From NCBI GenBank assembly GCA_015061885.1, contig SUVS01000025.1, forward strand, positions 1 to 40,804: 40,804 bases of DNA. Direction: 5' to 3'. A model generated the notes under the pieces. The model ran no database searches. It saw nothing but the letters and a program-made list of their open reading frames with translations, and was not told where the DNA came from. Of this stretch, positions 1 to 13,300 are shown piece after piece. The stretch is from Lentisphaerota bacterium (GTDB taxonomy: Bacteria > Verrucomicrobiota > Lentisphaeria > Victivallales > Victivallaceae). Each line of letters opens with the position of its first letter. Position 1 is the first letter of the stretch. The position numbers and the translations under genes were made by a program.

Positions 1-1330
1 AAGTATTCCAGATTTCGCCGTCCAAAGAATACTCAATGGTATCATTGCCCGCTTCGACAGAAAGTTCTACCGGTTGATTGCTTGTATTGCCGAGCTTGGT
101 TGAAGTAATCACCGGAACATCCGGGGCAACCTTGTCGATTTTGTCAACCACAACCGTTTTTTCTGTTTCATTGCCCGCACGGTCAGTTACGCGGAATTTA
201 TATGTACCGTTTTTGGAAACAGTAAATTCACTTCCGGTGAGCCAGATTGTTCCATTGTTGAACATCACTGTGCCATCGCTGACAATAGCCTTCAAGGTTA
301 CATTCTGATTCGTCCATTCAGTCGGATTGCCGGAGATTTCCAAAGTCGGAGCAACCTTGTCGATATTATCGACCGTTACCGATTGTTCGATAACATTGCC
401 CACCCGGTCGGTTACACGGAAGGTGTAAGTGCCGTTTTCGGAAACAGTGAGTTTATTTCCGGTTACCCATTCAGTGCCGTTATAAAACTCAAATGTTCCA
501 TTCTTATTGCTGCTGGCAACCAGAGTCACATCCTGATTTGTCCAGCGTTCCGGATTCGCGGAAATTTTCAACACCAGAATATCTTTGTCGATCTTATCAA
601 CCACAACCGATTTTTGGGTTTCATTGCCCGCTTGGTCGGTTACGCGGAATGTGTAAGTACCGTTTTCTGTTGCAGTAACGGTGTTGCCGATAACCCAGTT
701 TGTACCGTTCCAGTATTCAACTGTGCCGTCACTGGCTTTGGCGGTAAGTGTTACGTCAGACTTTGTCCAATCGGTCGCATTGCCACTGATTTCCAAAGTC
801 GGAGCATCTTTGTCGATTTTATCGACCTTAACTGCTTGGGTTGTAACATTGCCGGCAGCGTCTTTTACCATGAAGGTATATACACCATTTTCTGTAACTG
901 TTAACGAGCTGCCTTCAATCCAGGCATCTCCATTAAAGTAACTGATACTTTCTATACCGCTCAAATCGTCGCGGTATTGGGCTGTTAATACAATATCTTC
1001 GTTTGTCCAATCGGTTACATTGCCGGTAATTTCCAGAATCGGGGCAACCTTGTCGATGCGTGCTGTAATAAACAATTGTTCTGTCTTATTGCCTAAACTA
1101 TCTTCAGCGTAGAAGATATATTCTGCATACTCTTCAACAGTTAAGGTGTCAGTGTATTCGGAAAAAACATCATCTGTTGATTTTTTGTAATATATCTTTG
1201 CTCCGTTATCATCGGTCGCTGTTGCAGTTAATTCAACTGTATCAGTGGTCCATTCAGTCGTATCAATATCAGTGAATACAACATCCAATACCGGGGCAAC
1301 ATTGTCAATGTTTTCAACATTCAATTCAGT
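1..1330 (-). repeat. At least six Ig-like repeats at the visible C-terminal end
   Basis: Beta-sandwich units of about 74-82 residues repeat with the pattern VDKIDKxAPTLEISGN, then WTNxxVTL, then ENGTYTFRVTDxAGN. The linker (V)DKIDK is encoded near 140, 360, 595, 820, 1055 and 1305. They resemble bacterial Ig-like domains of large surface adhesins, which act as stalks. The array continues past base 1, so its length and any anchor or secretion signal are unknown. Confidence 0.82.
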
Positions 1331-4300
1331 GTAATGTTGGCTTTCTGAACCGGTTTGAGTGTCAATAGCTTTGAAGAAATATCTGCCGTTGGCACTTAAA
1401 GTGATACTGTTGGAAAATTCACTCCAGCTGTCGTTATTGGTTATATCTGAAGTATAATAGCTTTTTACATTTTCTGCAACTGTTACTGTAACAACCAATT
1501 CTTTGGTTAAGGTTTCAGTATCTGCATTAACTGTAATTGTCGGCGGTGCAACAATTGTTTCCGGGGTCGGGGCAATGTAGGCACTTGAAATATCACTGAT
1601 TTCCAATTTATAGCTGTTTACCTGATTTGAGGATATATCAGCTTTACCTTCAATATAAAGATAATTTCCGTTCTGGACATTGAGAATATATTTGCCGTTT
1701 TGGGATTCCGCACTTTGAATTAATTCTCCTGCCGCATTGAATTCCTGAACGATCAGACCTTCTCCGGTGACCGTAACATCCAGATTATCTGTAAAAACGG
1801 TACTCAACAGGTAATAGTCTGCATCTCCGGCACTGGTCATCAATCCGGTATATGTACCGGCGGCGAGAACAGTTGCTTTATCCAGAATATTATTGCCGCC
1901 TTTAACGGAATCAATACTGCCGGTACGGGCAAAATCAAAACGATCAACACCTGTTGTCCAATCAGCTTCAAAACTCATTGTGTAGCTGGTTGCTCTGTCG
2001 GTATTGACGACAATCTCGTAATCCGAGGAGTCCATTCCCAAAAAGTCAAGTTCGCCCAGCGAAAGAACGCCGTCAGTGCCGGTTAAGAGAACTTCTCTTT
2101 CTTCTCCGGATTCGGTGAGATTGGTCTGCACAAGAGAGATACTTATATTGGCATAAGGATCATCTGCAATTATACGGATCGTATCGTTTTCGTTGGTTTG
2201 GAATATTTCAATACCGAAACGGGCACTTTCTGCCACATAAAGACCTTCAAAGGTCAAGCCATTACCGGAGTATGCTCCGATGTCAATAATGACTTTTTTA
2301 TTGTCATCTTCGTAACAATAATTAAAATCATCGAAGGTGAGGGTGCCGGTATTGTTCAAATAATCGGAAACAGCACCGGAAAGTTTTCCTACATTGTTGA
2401 GGAAAGTTCCCCATGCTGTCTGCCCTATTCCGCTTGAGTAATAATCCAATGTACTGCCGTAGTAATAGGCATATTGATTCATCAGGGGATCGGAAAGTAC
2501 CGGATTGAATACCGCCAGACCATTCCCGTAAGTTGACGGGGTGGCTAACGAGGATTTTATGACTTTTTCATTGACATCATCAATAAGTTTGTTTACAGCG
2601 TTCCGGAGTGTGTCGGAAATGCTGTTTGAAGTCAATGTTGCTTCCAATATACTTATCAAGTCAGAAAATGCACAAATCTCATCGCCATAGTTGGCGGCTG
2701 TTTTGAATGAGTTACAAAGCACACTCCAATCTTCGTAGGTAAAGTATCTGGTTTGCTGTGCAAACTCATTAAGTGCTGTTGAGAGATATGCTTCGCTGGT
2801 ATCAAATGCCGCCAGAGTCATACTGTGGTCGCTGGATACATTCATGGAATTTACGATCTTTTGTGCCAATTCCAGTGTTGTCATACCGCTGGTAAGATTT
2901 CTGAAAAGTTCTTTGTAACGCATAAGCAGATTAGGTGTATAACCCACTGATTCAGAGGCAACCACATAATCCACCACGCCTTCCATTGCACTTATCACAA
3001 CATCGCTGCCCATCAAACACTGATCGAACGCCACAAGACTTAAATCATCATACTTGGATTTTTTCAGCAGATCAGCTATGTCGGTAATATCCATGATTGA
3101 TTTATCGGTTTCGTCTTTGCTGTTGAACCCAAGACTTGTACCATGGTCTTTCATGATCAAAGCATAATTATCGGCACTGCCGATTTCCATTCCCCAATCA
3201 AGGAACGCTTCCAATGTGGCAACATTACCGGTATCCCATTCATCCTGATCGCCAAGCTGCATCCATTCTATGTAGTCGCTGAATCCGTTGTTGTAAACGA
3301 TTTTACATACTCTGGTGCCGTTCCAATCTTCTTCTGTGGGATTTGCTTTTTCCGCCCGGTCAAAGAGTACATACACTTCGACTCCGGCTGGAAGCCTTTT
3401 TTGATGCATATACATCAGTTCTTTCAGATAGGCTGCTTCCAGATTGTTATCTCCGGCGAGATAAATAAATATTGACCACTTGTTAGCATTGTCCGCCTTC
3501 TGGTGATCGGGCACACCTTGAGCGGTAACAGAATATTCACTGTATTGACCTGCCTGTGGAGTATCTACTGACAGGTAATAGTCGCCTTTTTTAAGTCCGG
3601 CAAGGCTGATTTCTGCACCAATGCCACTGACAATTTCATTACCATCAGCATCTGTAAGCACATAATTCAAGCCTTTCCAGTCAGGACGGTAGTCCGCCAG
3701 AATGATCTTGCTTGATTTCCACGCATCGTAATCGAGTGTGATCTTGAATGTATCAGCAGTGTTTTCGTCGTCGCGTTTGGCGGAAGAAATACTCAAATTG
3801 CTGATAGTCTGATCCTGCCGGATGTCAATAAATCCTCCATTGGCATGTTCAACACCTTCATAAGCATCAGAGCTTATCAGACTGGAGTTGGTTATATTGT
3901 ATTCGAGCGTGTAGTTGTTTACCGCACCATCGTAGCCGTAAACCCTTATATAATATTCACCGGCTTTCAAGCCGTCCAGACTGACCCGGTCGGGGCCTTC
4001 AGCCGAATGGGCATAGCCGACCCGCTGACCGTTGGCATCAAGTATGTCAATATCAATATCACCTCCGGGGAGGAATTCATAATTGACGGCAATGTAATCA
4101 GCAACCGAACCATCTTCAAGCATGTTGAACCTGAAGTAATCTTCATCTTTTCCGGTATGGATAGAGAGGTTTTCAATCGTTCCGGCACCGGAGAGTGTGG
4201 AAAGATTTGTTGCCTTGTTTACAGAGTTATTATCCTCAAACTTATCCCGTTTGATAGAAGTTGAAATGATATTGGCATTCAGTGTGTACTCTGCGGTACC

Positions 4301-7300
4301 GCCGTCACTGCTGATTACCCGGACATAGTAAACACCATGTTTATAGTTGGCAAAGTTTATGGTGCTGGTGGTAAATCCGCCATCAGTTGTTTTGACTCCT
4401 CTGCCAATCAAATCTTTTCCGTTTGCTCCGTAGATATAAAGTTCAAGGTCGGCATCAGCACTGTCATAAGTTATGGAAATGCTGTCGGCACTGGTCATGC
4501 CTTTTTCGAGATTGAATTTAAACCAGTCTTCGTCTGAAGCATCGGTAATTGCCGCGTTCAGCGATACGGATTCTTTGAGTTTACCCAGATGGTAACTGTG
4601 GCTTTTGTCGTTTCCACATTCAGTTTCATCTTGCAAAGTTACAGCCGTTGGCAATTCCCATTTGAGTGTGTATTCATTGGTATTGCCGTCAAAACCGGCA
4701 ACCTTCAGGTAGTAATCACCTTTTGCCAGCTGGTGGAGCGAAAGAGTTTCGTTGTCGCTCGCAGTTTTGGCTTCTTTAACCAGATTACCTTCGCTGTCAT
4801 ACAAATAAAGGTCGAGATTGCCTTTCCAAACTTTGAAATCAATGGTAATTGCATTTCCGGCACGCCCCGCTGTATCAAGGGTGAACTTGTAACAGTCCAC
4901 ATCTTCTGCTGAATCAATTGTAAGCTGATCAAGCGAGCCGACAGTACCTTCAAGTACAAGTGCTGTATCAAAAGTGTCGTTATCATAACCATCCGGATCA
5001 AAGCCCAAACCGTAACGGGTATTGAATCCGACGGTCAGATGCATATCACCGTTTGCATTGACTGCAAGTGTATAGTTATATCTGCCAATATCCAGAGTAC
5101 CGCCGTTGACCGCAACTGTACCATAGTTGATTGTTCCATCGCCCACAGTCATTGTTCCGGCAAAGTTTTCAGCCCCTTGAGCCAGTTTGTAAACGCCGGG
5201 CACTTGTTCATTTAATACCGTAATTGTATAGTTCGGGGTTCCGGCGATCAGCGAAAGATCATTGATCAGATAGTCATCTTCCGCAGTTCTTTCCGCGATT
5301 GTAAAGTCAATGGTACTGCCTTTATATGCTGAAACGACCGCTCCGGACTCAACCGACAAACTGCCGCGATGTACCGCTCCGCTTGATATATACATTTCGC
5401 CTCCGGTGCGGACTGCTGTATTACTTGCCGCACCGCCATGGAGAATGTGCATTGTAACTCCGGAATTGACCGTATAATCAGCTATGCGGGCATTTTGCAT
5501 TTCAAATGCCGAACCGTTGTAACTGCCCTGAATGTATGTATTGGAAGCTACAAGCATATTCAAACGGGCACCTTCGGCAGCAATAATGCCGCTTGCCGCA
5601 CCGCCGCTGGCTATGTGCATTGAAGCTCCGGAATTGACGGTGGTATTATTTGCCACACCATCTTTGCTGATGCTTATATAACCATTGTCATTGATAATGG
5701 TGTTACTTGCTGTACCGCCATTGTATATGTACATATTGCCATCGGCATTTAATACAGTACCATTTGCCACGCCGCTGTCGAAGATATGCATAGTGTAATC
5801 TGCGTCAAGTGTTTCACCGGTAACTTCAGCACCGGAATGGTACAAATCGTTATTCTGATAAATAAGCACAGGAGCGTTGTGGTACACCGACAAAGTCAGA
5901 TTGCCGTCAACATCGTTGAGATGGTATCTTCTGTCATCGTAAGTCAAATCAACATTGCTGAGGCTGATCGTGCCATACTCTACAGTTCCGTCGCCAATGG
6001 TGATCGTATTGCTGAAATCTTCTGCCCCTTGAGCTAGCTTGTACATCCCCAGAGCCTGATCCGCTGATACTGTAACAGTATAAACTGGAGTACCGGTAAT
6101 TTGAGAAATATCGTTGATCAGATAACCGTCTTCTGCCGTTCTTCCGGCAAGCGTAAAGTCAATCACACCACCAGTGCCGGCAGAAATGATTGCACCATCT
6201 TCAATAGTCAGACTGCCGCGATGCACGCCGCCGTTGTAAATATTGATACGCCCCATGGAGGCAACCACTGTATTGCTTGCCACACCCCCCTGGGAGATAT
6301 TCATGATACCGCTGGCATTTACCGTGTTATCAACAGCCGTACCGGCAGGGGCGATGAACAATCTGCCGCCGGAGTTGATAGTTGTATCGCTCATTACCCC
6401 GTCTTCCCGGACAGTTACATATCCAAGTTTACCGGTTATTTCAGTAAATCTTGCCACCCCGCCGAGGCGGACATGCATGTAGCCGGAATTTACTGCAATA
6501 TGATCCGCACTGCCGGAAACATACAAGTATCCACGGGAGTTGACCGTAATATTGCGTGCCGTACCACCACTGTAAACGAACATTCTGCCGGAAACACTGA
6601 TTTCGGCAAAGTTCGCACTGCCGCCTTTAATTACCCGGACGATCCCCATTGATTCGACGGTGGTATAATTCGCCACGCCGCCGCTGGAAATATTCAAATA
6701 ACTGCTGGAGGCAACCGTTGTACTGTTGACAACCCCGCCGGAAGATACAAACACGCTGCCGTAGGAGTTGACAACTGTGTTGTTGAGCGTGGCACCGCCA
6801 TTGACATATAACTTGCCCCCATAGTCAGTAACTGTATCGTTCGCCACGCCGCCGCTGGAAATATTCAAATAACTGCTGGAGGCAACCGTTGTACTGTTGA
6901 CAACCCCGCCGGAAGATATATACATACTGCCGCAAGAAGTAAGCAGTGTATTGTTGGCCACGCCGCCGGAAGATATATACATACGGCCGTAAGAAGTAAG
7001 CAGTGTATTGTTGGCCACGCCGCCGCTGGAGATGTACATGTAGTCGGCAATAACATTGTCAACGATCGCTCCGGTGCTGACATACCCGCTGACGCTGTAT
7101 TCTACAACCGGTTTGAATATATCCAGCTGCAAGTTGCCGTCGATATTGGTCAGAGTATAAGTTACTCCGTTGAATTCCAATTGATTTTCGTTTGCGTAAA
7201 GAGTGTTAACCTCGCCGTAATCGGTCGTGCCATCGGTGATGGTGATCGACCCGGTAAAGTTTTCTGCACCTTGAGCAAGTTTGTAAGTTCCCAATGCCTG

Positions 7301-10300
7301 ATCTGCCGAAACGGTGATTGTACAACTGAAACTGCCGTCGATCAGCGACATATTGTTAATAAGGTAATCATCTTTTGCGGTTCTGCCAATTAATGTAAAA
7401 TCAATGTAAGAACCGGTACCATTCGTTACAACGATTGCACCTTCTTCAATAGTCAGACTGCCGCAATGCGTTCCTCTGACAATGGATAAACTGCCGCCGG
7501 AAGAAACCACCGTATTGCTTGCCACGCCACCGCTGACGATGCTCATGATGCCACCGGAGTTGATCACAGTACTGTCGGCGATACCGCCTCTTACATATAA
7601 AATGGCTTTGGAATTCAATGTAGTAGCTTCTGCCACGCCGCCGTTGGAGAGGGTCATCCGTCCGCCTGAAAGATAAGTCATACTGCTGATCTTACCGCCT
7701 TCGTAAACAAATATCTGCATCCCCTGGCTTGCTATTGCATGGGTGACTGTTCCGCCGCTGGAAATGTGCATACTGCCGCCGAGTACAGATATATCATTCA
7801 CCACGCCGCCGCTGGAAATGTACATGCTGACAGTGCGTGCTGCCAGATTATTCACCACGCCGCCGTTGGATACATGAACTTCTACACGGGAAACCACTGC
7901 GTTATCAATTACCGTTCCGGAAGAAATCAATGTTCCGTTGCTGTAAATAAATACCGCATCCGGATCGTTGGCATTTTGCACATCCAAAAGCAGATTGCCG
8001 TTGGTTTGGGTCAGGGTATATGTTACATTGTTATACTCAAAGGCACTGCCGTTGACGGTGATCGTGCCATATTCGAGCGTACCGTTGCCGATAGAAATAC
8101 TGCCTTCAAAGCCGTTTGCACCTTGAGCGAGTTTGTAAACTCCGCTTGCCTGATTGTCTGTAACCGTGAGTGTAAAAGTCGCGGAGCCCTGAAGCAGAGC
8201 CAGATCATTGATCAGATAATCCGCATCTGCCGTTCCGGTTGCTGCCGTAAAGTCAATGGTACTGCCGTCGTAAGCCGAAACGGTTGCACCATTGGCGATC
8301 GTCAGCGTGCCGCGATGCACGCCGCCGCTTGAAATATACAATATACCGCGTTCATTGACCACGGTATCACTCGCCACACCGCCTGAAACAACTTCCACTG
8401 TACCGCGACTGTTGACCACAGTTCCGGCAGCCACGCCGCCGGAAAGCTGCACATAACCGCCGCGATTGACGGCAATACCGCTGGCATTACCGCCGTCGGC
8501 AACATACATTTTTACATTGGAATTTACTGCAAAATCCGCAATGTATCCATCGTTCATTTCAAACGCAGTTCCGGCGTAACTGCCACTGATATAAGTATCG
8601 TCAGCTGCGGTTATGACCAGTTTTGCTCCTGCCTCTGCAGTAATGCCGTTTGCCGAACCGCCTTGCGAGATATACATAACACCATTGCTCTTGACCGTGG
8701 TATTTTCTGCCACGCCTCCGCTGGCAATATGCATACTGGTAAATGCCTGAATAGCAGTGTTTTCTGCCACGCCGCCATCCGAAACTTTCATAAGATTATT
8801 GCCGCTGCTTACAAGCAACACATCATTGGCAACATCTCCGGCATAGGTGAGGGTGGAGTTGTTGAAAATCAGAACACCGGACTCGCCGAAAACAGAGAGC
8901 GTTAAATTTTCCTCCATATCGAGCGTAAGCATGTAAACTGTGCCATTGTATTTCAGCTGTGAGCCATTGAGTGTAAGCTGACCGTATGTAGTTGTGCCGT
9001 CGCCGATAGTGATGTTCGGGCAATTCCAGGCTTTTTGAGCGAGTTTGTAAACACCGCTTGCCTGATCGGCATCGACCGTTATAGTGTAAGTGGGAGCTCC
9101 GGAAATTACCGAAAGATTGCTGATAATATAATCATCTTCCGCCGTTCTTCCGGCTACTGTAAAGTCAATAATACTGCCATCCCAAGCCGAAACCACTGCC
9201 CCATAATCAGCGGTCAGTGTGCCGCGATGTACACCGCCGCTGTTGATACGCATACTACCGCCGGAGTTGATAACAGTATTGCTTGCCACGCCGCCGCCAT
9301 TCACCGTGCCAATCATTAACATTCCACGGGAGCCGACCACCGTATCAATCGCCACACCGCCGCTGGAGATTCGCATCTGACCGCCGGAATGGATCGTATA
9401 GCCGGAGATATAGGCGTCTTTCATTTCAAAAGCAGAACCATTGTAACTGCCTTGAATATAAGTATTGGCTACTACAGTTATCATCAGCCTTGCCCCGCTC
9501 GAAGCAACGATGTTAACCGCCGAACCTCTCTGTATATTCAATGTACCTCGGGATTCTACTGTTACATTGCTTGCTATGGCACTGATTGCACCTACATACA
9601 TATAACCATTGGCTCCGACGGTTGTATCGGTCGCCAAACCTCTGGCGAGAAGACGCATACTACCGCCGCTGTTGACCACAGTATCACTTGCCGCGCCGCC
9701 ACCGGAGATCGCCATAGAGCCAGCTTTATTGATTGTGGTGGCACTTGCCACGCCGCCGCTGTGGATATGCATACTACCGCCGGAATTGACCATGGTGTGG
9801 TCTGCAATACCGCCACTGACGACCGTCATAGAGTTATTGCCGCCTGCACCAAGTATTTCCCCGACCGCTCTGGATGTGAACGCCGTAACCACGCCGCTGC
9901 TGAAAATCAGGACAGGTTCATTGCGGTCAATAGACAAAGTCAGATTACCGGCGGATTGAGTCAGAGAGTAGTTTACATCATTATACAGCAAAGTACCGCC
10001 ATTAATGGTGAGTGTTCCATAATCTGTTGAGCCATCGCCAACAGTAACAGTTCCGGCAAAAGATTCCGCCCCTTGTGCAAGTTTATAAGTTCCCAATGCC
10101 TGATCGGCATCTACTGTGATCGTATAAGTCGGAGTTTCGGAAATCAAAGCCATATTATTAATAATGTAGCCATCCTCAATAGTCCTCCCGGCAACGGTAA
10201 AGTCAATGATACCCCCTTCGGAAGCCGAAACTATCGCCCCGTCCGCGATTGTCAGCGTACCGCGATGTACGCCGCCGCTGGAAATTATCATACTGCCGCC

Positions 10301-13300
10301 GGAGTTGACCACTGTATCGCTCGCCACTCCGCTGTAAAGATGCAAAAACGAACTATCACTGATTTGCAGATTTGCTACTTCGCCATTGGAATAAACTTTC
10401 AAATAACCGCCGCTGGCAAGTTCTGCATCATGTATAGAGCCGCCGCTGATCGTTGTCCAGCCGCCCGTAACTTCAAGCGAACTTACATTAGCTCCGGAAT
10501 ATACCAATATTGTCCCACTATGCTGCAAAATATTATTGGCAGAAGCCCCGCTGGAAAGGGTCATATAACCATTAACAACAGTATCGTCAGCCACGCCGCC
10601 GCTGGAAATTATCATACTGCCGCCGGAGTTGACCGTAGTATTGCTCGCCACACCGTTGCTGTTGATATACATACTGCCGTATTCGTCGCTGATAGTAGTA
10701 TTGCTTACTGTTCCCCCAATAGAGAGCAAACCATCGTTGAGTGTGATATTGTTTACAACACCAACACTGCCGATAGATACCTCGCCATCGTTAAGTGTAA
10801 GGTCATTGACCACCCCGCCAATGCCCACCAGACCATATCCGCCAATGGTCACACTGGTTGCCGAAGCCCCTTCATCTATTGACAAGTCCCCTGAATACAT
10901 CGAAATAACATTGGCAACAGCACCGCTGGAAACTACCATATTACCGCCAGTCACAAAAGTATTATTTGCCACGCCGCCGCTGGAGATATACATATAGCCG
11001 GTAACAGATGTATCATTCGCCACGCCGCCGCTGGAGATAAAAGCACTGCCTTTCTCGCTGCCATCAGGATCATTATCAAGTAAGGCAGAATTCAGTACCC
11101 CGCCATCAAAAACATGCACAGCTCCGGTTTCAAGAGAAGCATTATTAACTGCACCGCCGCTGGAAATATATATATCAAAGTCAACTTTGTTGGAGTCTTT
11201 ACCATTCGCGATAGAGACACTGTTCAGTACCCCGCCATCAGTTACAACTGCACTGCCAGCACTGCTAAAGCCCACATTCTCGATCACAACGCCGGAAGAA
11301 ATCAAAGAACCATACTCGTTGTAAATGAACACCGCCGGTTCCCCGGCAACATCCAACAGCAAGTCGCCGTCGGTTTGAGTCAGCGTATATGTTACATTGT
11401 TATAACTCAAAGCACCACCATTAACGGTGAGTGTTCCATAATCTGTTGAGCCATCACCAACAGTAACAGTTCCGGCAAAGGATTCCGCCCCCTGTGCAAG
11501 TTTATAAGTTCCATCAGCTTGCGTGGCATCGACCGTAATAGTATAAGTCGGAGTACCGCCAAGCAGCGAAAGATTATTGATCAAATAGTCATCTTCAACA
11601 GTGCGACCGGCAACCGTAAAGTCGATAATACTGCCTTCATAAGCCTCAACCACAGCGCCTTCCGCAATCGACAAACTGCCGCGATGTGTACCGCCGCTGG
11701 AGAGGTCCATGCTGCCGCCGGAGTTGACCGTAGTACTGTTCGCCACACCCCCGCAGAAAATGTGCATCCAGCCGCTATTGGTGATAGTGTTGTTCGCCAC
11801 GCCGCCGCTGTAAATATCCACAATACCATTAACATCAATATAATTCGCCACGCCGCCGCTGGAAATGGACATGGATCCGTGATTGAGCGTAGTGCTGTCC
11901 GCCACGCCGCCGCTGGAGATGCGCATTTTGCCGCCGGAATTGACCGTGTATCCGGAGATATAAGCATCCTTCATTTCAAATGCAGAACCGTTGTAAGTTC
12001 CTTGAATATAAGTGTTGGAGGCAACTGGTATATTCACTCTTGCACCATCTTCAGCAACAATATTTGTTGCGGTGCCGCCGCTATGAATGCTCAAGCTGCC
12101 ACCGGAATTTACAGTAGTACTGTTCGCCACGCCGCTGTCGATGACCATCCAGCCGCCGGAGTTGACAGTAGTACTGTCCGCCACGCCGCCGCTGGAGATA
12201 TCCATGTCGCAGTTTCTGTTAAGTGTATATCCGGAGATATAAGCATCTTTCATTTCAAATGCAGAACCGGCATAAGTACCCTGTACATAGGTGTCAGGGG
12301 CTACAACTATACGCAAAAATGCACTATCCGCAGCAATAATATTTGTTGCGGTGCCACCGCTGCGGATGGTCATCCAGCCGCCGGAGTTAACGGTAGTACT
12401 GTTCGCCACGCCGCCGTTGGAGATGTACATGTTGCCCCTGGAATTGATCGTAGTATCATTAGCCACGCCGCCGTTGGAGATGTGTATGTAACCGCTGCTA
12501 TTGACCGTAGTACTGTTCGCCACACCGCCGCTGGAGATGTGCATAATGTCGTTGCCGCCGCTGACGATAATCGCGTTGTCGATTACACTTCCGGAAGAAA
12601 CAAGCGTTCCGCTGCTGTAAATGAATACTGCGGGATCTGCGGCTTTGATTTCTATATCCAAAAGCAAATCGCCGTTGGTTTGGGTCAATGTGTATGTTGC
12701 ATTGTTATAACTAAAAGCATCGCCGTTGACGGTGATCGAACCGAAGTCAGTTGTGCCGTCGCCGATAGTGATCGTGCCTTCAAAGGCATCCGCACCCTGC
12801 GCCAACTTATAAGTACCCGCCGCCTGATAATAATCAACCGTGATAGTATAAGTCGGAGCACCGGTAATCAACGCGAGATCGTTGATAAGATATTCATCAT
12901 CAGCAGTCCTCCCGGCAACGGTAAAGTCAATAACACCACCGTCTAATACACTTACGCTCGCCCCTGATTCAATGGCTAAACTGCCGCAATGCACCCCGTA
13001 GATATATATGTAGCCGCTGGAATTGACGGTAGTACTGTTCGCTGTGCCGTCGCCGAGGATGTACATGTCTCCGCCGGAATTGACGGTAGTACTGTCCGCC
13101 ACGCCGCCGCTGGAGATGTACATATAGCCACCGTTATCAACGGTAGTACTGTTCGCCACCCCGCCGTTGGAGAGGTACATCCAGCCGTTGACAGTGGTAT
13201 TGTCCGCTACGCCGCCGCTGGAGATGTTCATAGTATTGTCAAGAATATAGACATTGTCAGCAACAGAAGCTGAACCATTGGTAATATTGCTCCAATACTT

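Noticed and set aside
11519-12946. Long plus-strand frame opposite the AIDA repeats (about 475 codons), with several smaller ones across 78-14946
   Set aside because: These are antisense shadows of the repeat-rich giant gene: His/Ala-rich, with no domains or ribosome binding sites, and matching the repeat pattern of the minus-strand frame.
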